Source: Methylobacterium sp. Leaf118
Lineage (GTDB): Bacteria > Pseudomonadota > Alphaproteobacteria > Rhizobiales > Beijerinckiaceae
NCBI RefSeq assembly: GCF_920984675.1
Contig: NZ_CAKLBV010000019.1
Span: 1-64,000, forward strand
DNA: 64,000 nucleotides
Direction of reading: 5' to 3'
Below the pieces are notes generated by a model, which had not been told where the DNA came from, made no database searches, and saw only the letters and a list, made by a program, of their open reading frames with translations. How positions within the stretch are numbered: position 1 is the first letter of the stretch; each line of letters starts with the position of its first letter. Position numbers and translations under genes: made by a program. Below, piece after piece: positions 27,496 through 38,409 of the stretch.

Positions 27496-28074
27496 ATGGA
27501 CGACACGCCCGACCCCGCCCTCGCCCGCCTGAGCGCCGCCCTCGGCGACCTGCCCACGCGCGGTCCCCCGCCGGTCGAGCGGTGGAACCCGGAGCATTGC
27601 GGTGCGATCGACATCCGGATCGCGGCCGACGGGACGTGGTTCCACAACGGCACGCCGATCCGGCGACCGAAGCTGGTGCGGCTGTTCGCGTCGATCCTGC
27701 GCAGGGAGCCCGACGGCGCGACCGTGCTGGTGACGCCGGTCGAGAAGGTCCGCATCCAAGTCGACGACACGCCCTTCCTCGCGGTCGAGATGGCGGTCGA
27801 GGGCGCGGGCGAGGGCCGGCGCATCGCCTTCCGGACCAATGTCGACGACCTCGTCGCCGCCGATGCCGAGCATCCCCTACGCTTCCAAGACGGCCCGGAC
27901 GGGCTCAAGCCCGAGATCCGGGTGCGCGGCGGCCTCACCGCCCGGGTGAGCCGGGCCCTCACCTACGATCTCGTCGACCTCGCCGAGACCCGCCGGATCG
28001 AGGGCGAGGACTGGTTCGGTCTGTGGGCCGGGGGCGTCTTCCACCGCATCGCCCCGGCCGAGGCGGCCCGGTGA
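27496..28074 (+). CDS. DUF1285 family protein
   Basis: This is a 192-residue soluble protein with the DUF1285 pattern: IDIRIAADGTWFHNGTPIRR (about 35-54), KLVRLFASILRREPDG, and YDLVDLAE near the C-terminus. Function is not established. The ATG at 27496 is chosen because the upstream in-frame extension is low-complexity Pro/Ala. It overlaps the CoA pyrophosphatase gene by GTGA, the first step of a four-gene run ending with the CCA transferase, an order seen widely in Rhizobiales (from memory). Confidence 0.85.
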   Translation: MDDTPDPALARLSAALGDLPTRGPPPVERWNPEHCGAIDIRIAADGTWFHNGTPIRRPKLVRLFASILRREPDGATVLVTPVEKVRIQVDDTPFLAVEMAVEGAGEGRRIAFRTNVDDLVAADAEHPLRFQDGPDGLKPEIRVRGGLTARVSRALTYDLVDLAETRRIEGEDWFGLWAGGVFHRIAPAEAAR

Positions 28075-28751
28075 AGCGCCCCGACGAGGCCGCCGATCCG
28101 GGCCGGCGCGCCGACGCCGAGTTCCGGCGCCCGGCCTTCCTGGCCCGGGCCCAGGCCGGCCTCGCCCGGCTGCCGCCCGGCCCCGGCGATCCGCTCGCGA
28201 ATCCGCGCGGCGACCACGACCTCGATCCCGGCGGCCTCGCCATGGCGCCGGCCGCGCCGCATCGCCACGCCGCCGTCCTGGTGCCGATCCTCGACCGGCC
28301 CGAGGGGATGAGCGTGCTGCTGACGAAGCGCGCCGCCCATCTGCGCGACCATTCGGGGCAGATCGCCTTCCCCGGCGGCAAGGTCGATCCCGGCGACGTC
28401 TCGCCGATCGATACGGCCCTGCGCGAGGCGCGCGAGGAGATCGCCCTCCCGAGCGAGGCCGTGCGCCCGCTCGGCTTCCTCGACCCCTACCTCTCGGCGA
28501 CGGGCTTCCTCGTGGTCCCGGTGGTCGGGCTCGTGGCGGGCGACGCCGTGCTGACCCCCAATCCCGAGGAGGTCGCCCTCGTGTTCGAGGCGCCGCTGGC
28601 CGGGCTGATGGATCCGGCGCGGCATCTCGTCCGCTCGCGTGCGTGGCAGGGCCGGACACGCTACTTCTATGCGATCCCCCACGGGGAGCATCTGATCTGG
28701 GGCGTCACCGCGGGGATCGTGCACAATCTCTACGAGCGCCTCTACGCCTGA
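28071..28751 (+). CDS. CoA pyrophosphatase (NudL-type Nudix hydrolase)
   Basis: This is a 226-residue Nudix enzyme that splits coenzyme A or acyl-CoA into 3',5'-ADP and phosphopantetheine. The NuCoA motif LLTKRAAHLRDHSGQIAFPG (about 84-103) runs directly into the Nudix box GGKVDPGD...TALREAREEIAL (about 103-127). In the box an Asp replaces the first Glu, as often in this subgroup. The GTG start at 28071 lies on the DUF1285 stop. A basic N-terminal 60 residues precede the domain. Confidence 0.9.
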   Translation: MKRPDEAADPGRRADAEFRRPAFLARAQAGLARLPPGPGDPLANPRGDHDLDPGGLAMAPAAPHRHAAVLVPILDRPEGMSVLLTKRAAHLRDHSGQIAFPGGKVDPGDVSPIDTALREAREEIALPSEAVRPLGFLDPYLSATGFLVVPVVGLVAGDAVLTPNPEEVALVFEAPLAGLMDPARHLVRSRAWQGRTRYFYAIPHGEHLIWGVTAGIVHNLYERLYA

Positions 28752-28821
28752 CGCCGCGGCGTCCTCGCGCGCCCCTCAGGCCTCCCCTGGCGAACCCCCT
28801 CGGCAGAAACCCTCCGGTCGC

Positions 28822-29079
28822 ATGCTTCGCCTCCTCCTCGAACAGATCGCCCTGTTTTCGCTGCCGTTCCTGGCCTTTGCCGGATGGCTCCTGCTCGCCC
28901 GCCGCTCGCCGCTCGACGGGGCCGAATGGCGACCGCAATGGACCCGCCTCGTGCTGGCCGGGCTGTTCCTCGTCGTGGCCTCCCTGGTGATGCTCGGCCT
29001 GACCGGGGAGCGCCACAAGGACGGCTACGTGCCGCCCCGCTACGAGAACGGGCGGCTGATCCCGGGCCATTTCCAGTGA
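28822..29079 (+). CDS. DUF6111 small membrane protein
   Basis: This is an 85-residue protein with two membrane helices (about 8-26 and 43-61) and a conserved polar tail HKDGYVPPRYENGRLIPGHF. This tail is the DUF6111 signature; function is unknown. It is always found just before the CCA-adding enzyme in related genomes, as far as I recall, and here overlaps it by GTGA. Confidence 0.85.
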   Translation: MLRLLLEQIALFSLPFLAFAGWLLLARRSPLDGAEWRPQWTRLVLAGLFLVVASLVMLGLTGERHKDGYVPPRYENGRLIPGHFQ

Positions 29080-30347
29080 CCCCCCTCCCGCCCGGGCTCG
29101 ACCGCGCGGGGCCGGACCGGCTCCTGGCGCGCCCGGGCGTGCGGGCCTGCCTCGCGGCTTTGGCCGGGCCGGCCGAGGAGACCCGCCTCGTCGGCGGCTG
29201 CGTGCGTGACGCGCTGCTCGGGCGGGCGGCGAGCGATCTCGACCTCGCCACGACCCTGCGGCCCGAGACCGTGATGGCGCGGGCCCGCGCGGCCGGCCTC
29301 AAGGCGGTGCCGACGGGGATCGAGCACGGCACCGTCACCCTGGTGGTGGCGGGCGAGCCGCACGAGGTCACGACGCTGCGCGAGGACGTCGAGACCGACG
29401 GGCGCCATGCCGTGGTGCGGTTCGGCCGCGATTTTTCGCGCGATGCCGAGCGGCGCGACTTCACCATCAACGCGCTCTCGCTGGCGGAGGACGGGACGCT
29501 CCACGACACGACCGGGGGCGTGGCCGACCTCGCCGCGGGCCGGGTCCGCTTCATCGGCGACGCCGCCACCCGGATCCGCGAGGACGCGCTGCGGCTCCTG
29601 CGCTTCTTCCGCTTCCACGCCCGCTACGGCGCCGGCCCGCCGGACCCGGAGGGGCTCGCCGCGTCGGTGGCAGCCCGCGACAGCCTCGCCCGGCTCTCCC
29701 GCGAGCGGGTGCGGGCCGAATTCCTGAAGCTGCTGCTGGCGCCCCGGGCCCTCGCCGCGGTCGCGACCCTGAGCGAGACCGGCCTTCTCGCCCGCATCAC
29801 CGGGAGCGTCGGCGAACGCGGCCGGCTCGCCCGGATCTCGGAGGGGGAGCCGACATCGGACGCGGTCACCCGCCTCGCCGCGCTCTGCGTGTCGAGCCGG
29901 GAGGACGCCGAGCGCCTGGGCGAGAGCCTGCGTCTGGCCAAGGCCGAGCAGGCCGCGCTGACTGCCTACGCCGTGGCCCTCGCGACCCTGCGGAGCCGGC
30001 CCGGTCTCGACGCCGAGGCGGTGCCGGCCCTCGTGGCGGATCACGGCGCGGCGCCCCTGCGCACGGTGCTGCAGGCGATCGCCGGCGAGCCGCGCCCGCT
30101 TGTGACGGAGGCCGCCCGGGCCGCCCTCGACCGGATGGCGGCGGACGGCGCGCGGCCGGTCCTGCCCGTGACCGGCGCCGATCTCGTGGCGCGGGGCGTG
30201 CCGCCGGGCCCGGCGGTGGGGGCGGGCCTGCGCGCCGCGCGCGGGCTCTGGCTGGCGGAGGGCTGCCCGGCCGATCCGGCGGCGCGGGAGCGGCTCGTCA
30301 TCCACGCCCTCGCCGCGATCGGCCGCGGGGACAGGCGGGAGGCCTGA
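29076..30347 (+). CDS. cca: CCA tRNA nucleotidyltransferase
   Basis: This is a 423-residue class II enzyme that adds or repairs the tRNA 3' CCA end, or is a related poly(A) polymerase. The catalytic head holds LVGGCVRDALLGRAASDLDL (about 38-57) with the metal-binding DLD, then RDFTINALSL (about 127-136) and RIREDALRLLRFFRF (about 166-180). The GTG at 29076 overlaps the DUF6111 stop. Alphaproteobacterial members of this length are annotated as CCA enzymes; A-adding-only activity cannot be excluded. Confidence 0.9.
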   Translation: MTPLPPGLDRAGPDRLLARPGVRACLAALAGPAEETRLVGGCVRDALLGRAASDLDLATTLRPETVMARARAAGLKAVPTGIEHGTVTLVVAGEPHEVTTLREDVETDGRHAVVRFGRDFSRDAERRDFTINALSLAEDGTLHDTTGGVADLAAGRVRFIGDAATRIREDALRLLRFFRFHARYGAGPPDPEGLAASVAARDSLARLSRERVRAEFLKLLLAPRALAAVATLSETGLLARITGSVGERGRLARISEGEPTSDAVTRLAALCVSSREDAERLGESLRLAKAEQAALTAYAVALATLRSRPGLDAEAVPALVADHGAAPLRTVLQAIAGEPRPLVTEAARAALDRMAADGARPVLPVTGADLVARGVPPGPAVGAGLRAARGLWLAEGCPADPAARERLVIHALAAIGRGDRREA

Positions 30348-30350
30348 AAC

Positions 30351-30378
30351 CAAAAGGGCGCCGGTTGCCCGACGCCCT
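30351..30378 (-). terminator. Intrinsic terminator of the atp operon
   Basis: Between the converging cca and atpC stops, AGGGCG (30355-30360) and CGCCCT (30373-30378) form a stem. On the minus strand the stem is followed by TTTTGG, the usual form of a rho-independent terminator. It ends transcription of atpHAGDC and could also serve cca weakly. Confidence 0.65.
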
Positions 30379-30405
30379 CTATCCCGTTCCGAATCGCTTC
30401 GGAAA

Positions 30406-30807
30406 TCAGAGGCTCAGCGTGTGCTTGGCCTCACGCAGCTGCACGATCTGCGCGTTGAGCGCCTCGCGCTTGGCCGGGTCCTGGGTCGCGTCGCGGGCCA
30501 TCTCGGCCGCCTCGATCTCCCCGTCGATCATGGCGGGGTTGACCTCCTCGATCGGCGCGGCGCGCTCGGCGAGCACCGTCACGGCCTTGGGGCCGATATC
30601 GGCGAAGCCGCCCTGCACGTAGATGCGCTTGCCGCTGCCGGCCTTCTCGGTGACGGTGATGACGCCGACCTTGAGGGTCGTCAGCACGGGCGCGTGGCCC
30701 GGCAGCACGGTCATCTCGCCCTCGGCGCCCGGCAGCTGCACGGCCTCGACCTCGCCGGAATACAGCGTCCGCTCGGGGCCGACGAAATCGAAGTGGAAGG
30801 TGGCCAC
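30406..30807 (-). CDS. atpC: ATP synthase F1 subunit epsilon
   Basis: This is a 133-residue central-stalk subunit. The N-terminal beta domain (MATFHFDFVGPERTLYSGEV, LPGAEGEMTVLPGHAPVLTT) is complete, and a short C-terminal helical part (about 88-133) corresponds to the inhibitory domain. It is the last gene of the operon and is separated from atpD by 119 nt, the longest gap within it. Confidence 0.96.
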   Translation of the reverse strand: MATFHFDFVGPERTLYSGEVEAVQLPGAEGEMTVLPGHAPVLTTLKVGVITVTEKAGSGKRIYVQGGFADIGPKAVTVLAERAAPIEEVNPAMIDGEIEAAEMARDATQDPAKREALNAQIVQLREAKHTLSL

Positions 30808-30926
30808 GATTTCAGTTCCCTCACGCTCACCGGCGTTTCACGGTGCAGACCAACAGATAGGGGCTTCGCCGACGAAGAGGACGTGGCCGACGATGCGAAG
30901 GCCACGTCCCGGTCTCGATCCGCGGC

Positions 30927-32411
<1,485 letters not shown>

Positions 32412-33302
32412 TCAGAGCGCTTCCGCGCCCGAAATGATCTCGATGAGTTCCTTGGTGATCATGGCCTGACGCGTGCGGTTGTAGATCAGCGTCTGCTTCT
32501 TGATCATCTCGCCCGCGTTGCGGGTCGCGGAATCCATGGCGCTCATGCGCGCGCCCTGCTCCGAGGCGGCGTTCTCCAGCAGCGCCCGGAAGATCTGGAC
32601 GGTGAGGTTCTTCGGCAGGAGCGTCTCGAGGATCGTCTCTTCGTTCGGCTCGAACTCCATGGCCGCGTCGGAGCCCGCGCCGGTGGTGGTGGCGCCGTCG
32701 GTCTTGGGCAGTTCGGCCGGGATGATCTTCTGCGCCGTCGGGATCTGCGAGATCACCGAGCGGAACTCGGAATAGAACAACGTCGCCACGTCGAACTCGC
32801 CGGCCTCGAAACGGGCGAGGATGTCGTCGGCGATCTCGGCGGCGAAGGGGTAGTCGACCGGCTTGTTGCCGCGGATGTCGCGCGAGGCGATGATCTGATC
32901 GCGGAACTGGCGGCGCAGGACGTCGAGGCCCTTCTTGCCGACCGTCATGATCTTGACGGTCTTGCCCTCGGCCATGAGCCGGTTGGCGTGGTCGCGGGCC
33001 AGACGGGCAATCGAGGAGTTGAAGGCGCCGGCGAGGCCGCGGTCCCCGGTGCAGACGACGAGCAGATGCACCCGGTCCTGGCCGGTGCCGGACAGCAGGC
33101 GCGGGGCGCCGACGCCGCCGACCAGGTTGCCGGCGAGATTGCCGAGCACCTGGGCCATCTTCTCGGCGTAGGGACGCCCGCTCTCGGCGGCGTTCTGGGC
33201 GCGCCGCAACTTGGCGGCGGCGACCATCTGCATCGCCTTGGTGATCTTCTGCGTCGCCTTCACCGAGGTGATGCGGTTGCGCAGATCCTTCAAACTCGGC
33301 AT
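32412..33302 (-). CDS. atpG: ATP synthase F1 subunit gamma
   Basis: This is a 296-residue rotor shaft. The N-terminal helix [20 protein letters not shown] and the C-terminal helix [20 protein letters not shown] form the coiled coil; [14 protein letters not shown] (about 86-99) lies in the central Rossmann part. The ATG at 33302 gives the conserved start. It lies 107 nt after atpA. Confidence 0.97.
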   Translation of the reverse strand: MPSLKDLRNRITSVKATQKITKAMQMVAAAKLRRAQNAAESGRPYAEKMAQVLGNLAGNLVGGVGAPRLLSGTGQDRVHLLVVCTGDRGLAGAFNSSIARLARDHANRLMAEGKTVKIMTVGKKGLDVLRRQFRDQIIASRDIRGNKPVDYPFAAEIADDILARFEAGEFDVATLFYSEFRSVISQIPTAQKIIPAELPKTDGATTTGAGSDAAMEFEPNEETILETLLPKNLTVQIFRALLENAASEQGARMSAMDSATRNAGEMIKKQTLIYNRTRQAMITKELIEIISGAEAL

Positions 33303-33409
33303 CGGCGGATTTCCAGATCGCTCGCGGACGTCTCGGCGACGGCCGCTCTCCGGGGAGGGCGGCCGTCCGGCGTTACTCTTCTCAGGGGCCGCCTCGCGGC
33401 AGGCCGGCC

Positions 33410-34939
<1,530 letters not shown>

Positions 34940-35007
34940 CGTCGGGCCTCTTTAAGGTCGGATGCGGTCTGGTTCGTGGGTCGGGATGCGCGCGAGGCTA
35001 TAGCGCC

Positions 35008-35577
35008 TCAGCGGGCTTCCCGCATGGCGAGACGAATGTTGTTGAGCTTGGTCCGCAGCGAGGCGTCGACCATGCGCGAGCCCATCTTCACGACGATGCC
35101 GCCGATCAGGCTCGGATCGATCTGGAGGTCGATCTCGACCTCGGCCTTGGCGACCTCGCGCAAGGAGGCCTTGATCTCTTCGACGATCGCGTCGGAGGGC
35201 TTCTCCGCGACGCGGACCTCGGCGCGCAGGATGCCCTTGGACTCGCGCACCTTCTCACGATAGGCGCGCATCATGTCCGGCAGGGCGAACAGCCGCCGGT
35301 TGGCGGCCGAGAGCTTGATGAAGTTGGCGGCCAGGCCCGTGATGCCGGCCTTGTCGAGCAGGGCGCTGATGGCGGCCGTCTGCTCCTTGGCCGAGAAGGC
35401 CGGGCTCTTCACGAGACGGCGGAGATCCGCGCTTTCCCGCAGAAGGTCGCCGAACGTATCGAGATTCTTGGCGACCTCGTCGACCTGCCGCGCGTCGCGG
35501 GCCAGCTCGTAGAGTGCCAGGGCATAGCGGCCCGCTACGCCAGCCACCAAGGGACCTTCGGAACCGCTCTGCGCCAC
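35008..35577 (-). CDS. atpH: ATP synthase F1 subunit delta
   Basis: This is a 189-residue peripheral-stalk connector and first gene of the F1 operon. The N-terminal helical domain contains VAGVAGRYALALYELARD; the C-terminal end KMGSRMVDASLRTKLNNIRL is the OSCP/delta signature. The GTG at 35577, preceded by AGAGAGAG, is chosen because it gives the family length; an in-frame ATG at 35721 would add 48 residues of uncharacteristic sequence. F0 genes are not in this operon, as is usual in alphaproteobacteria. Confidence 0.93.
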   Translation of the reverse strand: MAQSGSEGPLVAGVAGRYALALYELARDARQVDEVAKNLDTFGDLLRESADLRRLVKSPAFSAKEQTAAISALLDKAGITGLAANFIKLSAANRRLFALPDMMRAYREKVRESKGILRAEVRVAEKPSDAIVEEIKASLREVAKAEVEIDLQIDPSLIGGIVVKMGSRMVDASLRTKLNNIRLAMREAR

Positions 35578-35810
35578 CCGTCGCTCTCTCTTGTCCTTGC
35601 CCACCCGCCCCGCGCGCGTCCCGCCCGTGACGGCGGCGGCATGAAGCCTGTGGGAGTTGGAATTGCACCGGGCACAGAAGGCGTTGAACGGTCCCCCCGC
35701 GGCGCGGCTGTCGCCTAGCATGGGCTCCGCGGGTGTGCAAGGCGAAGTCCAGGCGTGACCTTGACCGTGATGAGGGGCCCGCGCCGGGCGCAGAGCTTCA
35801 GGGCAGAGCT

Positions 35811-36182
35811 TCAGGCCGGAAGGGCCCGGCCGACCCGGACCAGCGTGCCGTCCGGATCGGACACGGCGAATTCCCGCATGCCCCAGGACTTGTCCTCGGG
35901 GCCGTCGGCACCGATGATCGCCGCGGGAAACCCGGCGGCCAGGGCGTCGATATCCTCGGCGTAGAGGTAGAGGCCGAAGGGATTACGCTCAGGCACGATC
36001 CAGCCTGCCTCCGCCTGCCGGAGATGGAGGCGCGCCCCGTCGGGCCGGCGCAGCAGGCGATACGTGGCCTGCCACGCCTCCTGGCCGGCCTCGCGGGTGA
36101 AGCCGAGGCGGGCGTAGAAACCCTCCGACACGTCGAGATCCCGGCAGGGCAGGATCGCGGCCAGGAGCGAGCGGGGCGCCAC
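35811..36182 (-). CDS. VOC-superfamily (glyoxalase/bleomycin-resistance-like) protein
   Basis: This is a 123-residue single-domain VOC protein (AILPCRDLDVSEGFYARLGF at the start; DKSWGMREFAVSDPDGTLVR at the end). Proteins like this bind small molecules or metals; DKSWGMREF is typical of bleomycin-resistance-like members. The GTG start at 36182 lies 4 nt after the hemH stop, so it is translated from the same message. No specific substrate can be named. Confidence 0.88.
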   Translation of the reverse strand: MAPRSLLAAILPCRDLDVSEGFYARLGFTREAGQEAWQATYRLLRRPDGARLHLRQAEAGWIVPERNPFGLYLYAEDIDALAAGFPAAIIGADGPEDKSWGMREFAVSDPDGTLVRVGRALPA

Positions 36183-36186
36183 CGGA

Positions 36187-37257
36187 TCAGATCCAGCCCT
36201 GCAATTCCCGCCGCACCACGTGCTCGATCACCCGCATGCCGAGATCGGAATCGTTCAGGCAGGGGATGAAGGCGTAGTTCTCGCCGCCGTTCTCCTCGAA
36301 ATAGTGGCGGTTCTCGCCGTCGAGCTCTTCCAGGGTCTCCAGGCAATCGGCGGTGAAGCCCGGCGCCACGATCGCCATGCGCTTCACGCCGGATTTGGCG
36401 AGCGCCTGGACGGTCTCGTCGGTGTAGGGCTTGAGCCATTCCTCGTTGCCGAAGCGCGACTGGAAGGTGACCCGCATCCGCTCGGGGCTGTAGCCCATCG
36501 CCTCGCGGATGAGGCGGCCGGTCTTGAGGCACTGGCAATGGTAGGGATCGCCCTTGAGCAGGTAGCTCTTGGGCACGCCGTGGAAGGAGGTCAGGATCAC
36601 CTCCGGTTCGAAATCGAGCTTCTGCAGGCCCTCACGGATCGAGTCCGCCATGGCTTGGATGTAGACGGGGTCGTCGTGATAGGGCGGCGAGACCCGCACC
36701 GAGGGCTGCCAGCGCATCTGCATCAGGGCCTTGAAGGCCTGGTCGCAGGCGGTGGCCGAGGTCGCCGCCGCGTATTGCGGATAGAGCGGCACGAGCAGGA
36801 TGCGGTCGCAGCCCTCGTCGAGCAGCGCCTGGATGCGAAGGCTCACCTCCGGCTTGCCGTAGCGCATCGCCCAGTCGACGAGCACCGTGTCGCCCATCGC
36901 CACCTGGAGCTTCTCGCACTGGCCGCGGGTGATGGTCTTGAGCGGGCCCTCGTCCCGCTCGTTGTTCCAGATGCTGGCGTAGTCGCGGCCCTTGGGGCCC
37001 GGGCGCTTCGTCAGGATGATGAGGTTGAGCAGCGGCCACCAGATCAGGCGGGGCACCTCGATGACCCGGCGGTCGGAGAGGAACTCCTTGAGATAGCGGC
37101 GCATCGGCCAGTAGCTCGTGCCCTCGGGGGTGCCGAGGTTCATCAGGAGCACCCCGACCCGGCCGGTCCTCACGGCCGGATGGTCGGGCGGCAGCGCAGC
37201 GGGTGCCAGGCGCACCGGCTCGCGCAAAAGAGTCTCGGGTTCGACGCGTTCGTTCAT
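36187..37257 (-). CDS. hemH: Ferrochelatase
   Basis: This is a 356-residue enzyme that inserts Fe2+ into protoporphyrin IX, the last step of haem synthesis at the inner membrane. VGVLLMNLGTPEG (about 34-46), SFHGVPKSYLLKGDPYHCQC (about 210-229, with the catalytic His) and FQSRFGNEEWLKPYT are hallmarks. The ATG at 37257 (MNERVEP) is preferred over a GTG 15 nt upstream. The N-terminal 35 residues are variable. Confidence 0.96.
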   Translation of the reverse strand: MNERVEPETLLREPVRLAPAALPPDHPAVRTGRVGVLLMNLGTPEGTSYWPMRRYLKEFLSDRRVIEVPRLIWWPLLNLIILTKRPGPKGRDYASIWNNERDEGPLKTITRGQCEKLQVAMGDTVLVDWAMRYGKPEVSLRIQALLDEGCDRILLVPLYPQYAAATSATACDQAFKALMQMRWQPSVRVSPPYHDDPVYIQAMADSIREGLQKLDFEPEVILTSFHGVPKSYLLKGDPYHCQCLKTGRLIREAMGYSPERMRVTFQSRFGNEEWLKPYTDETVQALAKSGVKRMAIVAPGFTADCLETLEELDGENRHYFEENGGENYAFIPCLNDSDLGMRVIEHVVRRELQGWI

Positions 37258-37366
37258 CGGGCTTCCGGTCACGGGCGTTCCGCCTTCCGTCCGCTCTTCG
37301 CCCGCCGGGCGGGTGATCCGGTTGTGCGGTCCGGACGTTCGATCTAGAGCAGGCGGCCATTCAAGA

Positions 37367-37419
37367 CCAAGATTCCGGTCGAGGATCTTGGGGCGAAGCG
37401 TAGGGCGAACCCTTCGCCC
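37367..37419. promoter_or_regulatory. Two inverted repeats in the hemH/methyltransferase divergent gap
   Basis: CCAAGAT (37367-37373) pairs with ATCTTGG (37385-37391), and GGGCGAA (37403-37409) pairs with TTCGCCC (37413-37419) around CCC; a direct GGGCGAA copy precedes the second. They sit in the 188-nt gap between divergent genes, where operators or leader hairpins are expected. No regulator could be matched. Confidence 0.35.
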
Positions 37420-37445
37420 GAAATCGCTCCGGAGGCCAGCGCGAC

Positions 37446-38402
37446 ATGCCGTCCCCCCGCTATTTCCTGCAGCACTTCGTGCCGTTCACCGGCTATCCGT
37501 ACAGGGGGGCGCCCGCCGCCTGCAACCTGTGCGGATGCCGCGAGGCGATCACCGTGGCCGAGACCGATCGACGGCTCAAGACGCTGCATTCGATCGCCTG
37601 CACGCAGTGCGGCCTGATCCGCACCGATCCGATGCCGACGCCGGAGGAGCTCGCCGAGTACTACACGAGCGCCTACCGGGCCGATTACCAGCTCGCCTTC
37701 GCGGGCGGTCCCCCGCGCCACCACCTCGTGCGCTCGCGCCGCGACGCGATCTCCCGCGCCACGCTGCTCGCCCCGAAGCTGACGGCCGGCGCGCAGCTGC
37801 TCGATTTCGGCTCCGGATCGGGCGAGTTCCTGGACGAGGCGAAGCGGCGCGGCTGCACGGTGATCGGCGTCGAGCCGGGGCGCGACTACGCGGATTATTC
37901 GCGCCAGCATTACGGCGTCGAGGTTCTGGACGAGGCCGAGGACCCGGGCCGCTTCCCGGCCGGTCATTTCGACGTGATCAGCACGAATCACGTGCTGGAG
38001 CACCTGCGCAACCCCGCCGAGACGATGGAGCGGCTCAGCCGCTGGCTGAAGCCCGACGGCATCCTCTTTGCCGCCGTGCCCAACGTGGTCGCCCCCGGCA
38101 AGCCGCCGCACGAGCGCTTCCACTTCGCCCATGTGCACGGCTACGTGCGCGAAACCTTCGACCTGCTGGCCCGCCGCGCCGGCCTCGTGCCGCACACCGA
38201 CTACCGGCGCGAGGACACCACGGTGGTCTACCGCAAGACCGACGCGCCGCCGGTGCCGCTGGAGAATCCGGGCCTCGCCGAGCGCCTCGCCGTGCGGCTG
38301 AAGCCGATGTCGGCGCCGCTCTACCTCGCCTCCGGCGCCTGGATCTGGCCGGCGATCCGGCGCAACGCCAAGGCGGTGCGAGACGGCTTCGCCAAGCGCT
38401 GA
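37446..38402 (+). CDS. Class I SAM-dependent methyltransferase with N-terminal zinc-ribbon-like part
   Basis: This is a 318-residue protein. An N-terminal cysteine pair set CNLCGC (about 22-27) and CTQCGLIRTDP (about 51-61) looks like a zinc ribbon. The Rossmann core follows with motif I LLDFGSGSGEFLDEAKRRGC (about 118-137) and DVISTNHVLEHLRNPAE (about 177-193). This layout matches methyltransferases acting on sugars or small metabolites in surface-glycan loci. The substrate is unknown. The next gene begins 7 nt downstream, so both may share a transcript. Confidence 0.88.
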   Translation: MPSPRYFLQHFVPFTGYPYRGAPAACNLCGCREAITVAETDRRLKTLHSIACTQCGLIRTDPMPTPEELAEYYTSAYRADYQLAFAGGPPRHHLVRSRRDAISRATLLAPKLTAGAQLLDFGSGSGEFLDEAKRRGCTVIGVEPGRDYADYSRQHYGVEVLDEAEDPGRFPAGHFDVISTNHVLEHLRNPAETMERLSRWLKPDGILFAAVPNVVAPGKPPHERFHFAHVHGYVRETFDLLARRAGLVPHTDYRREDTTVVYRKTDAPPVPLENPGLAERLAVRLKPMSAPLYLASGAWIWPAIRRNAKAVRDGFAKR

Positions 38403-38409
38403 GGCGCCG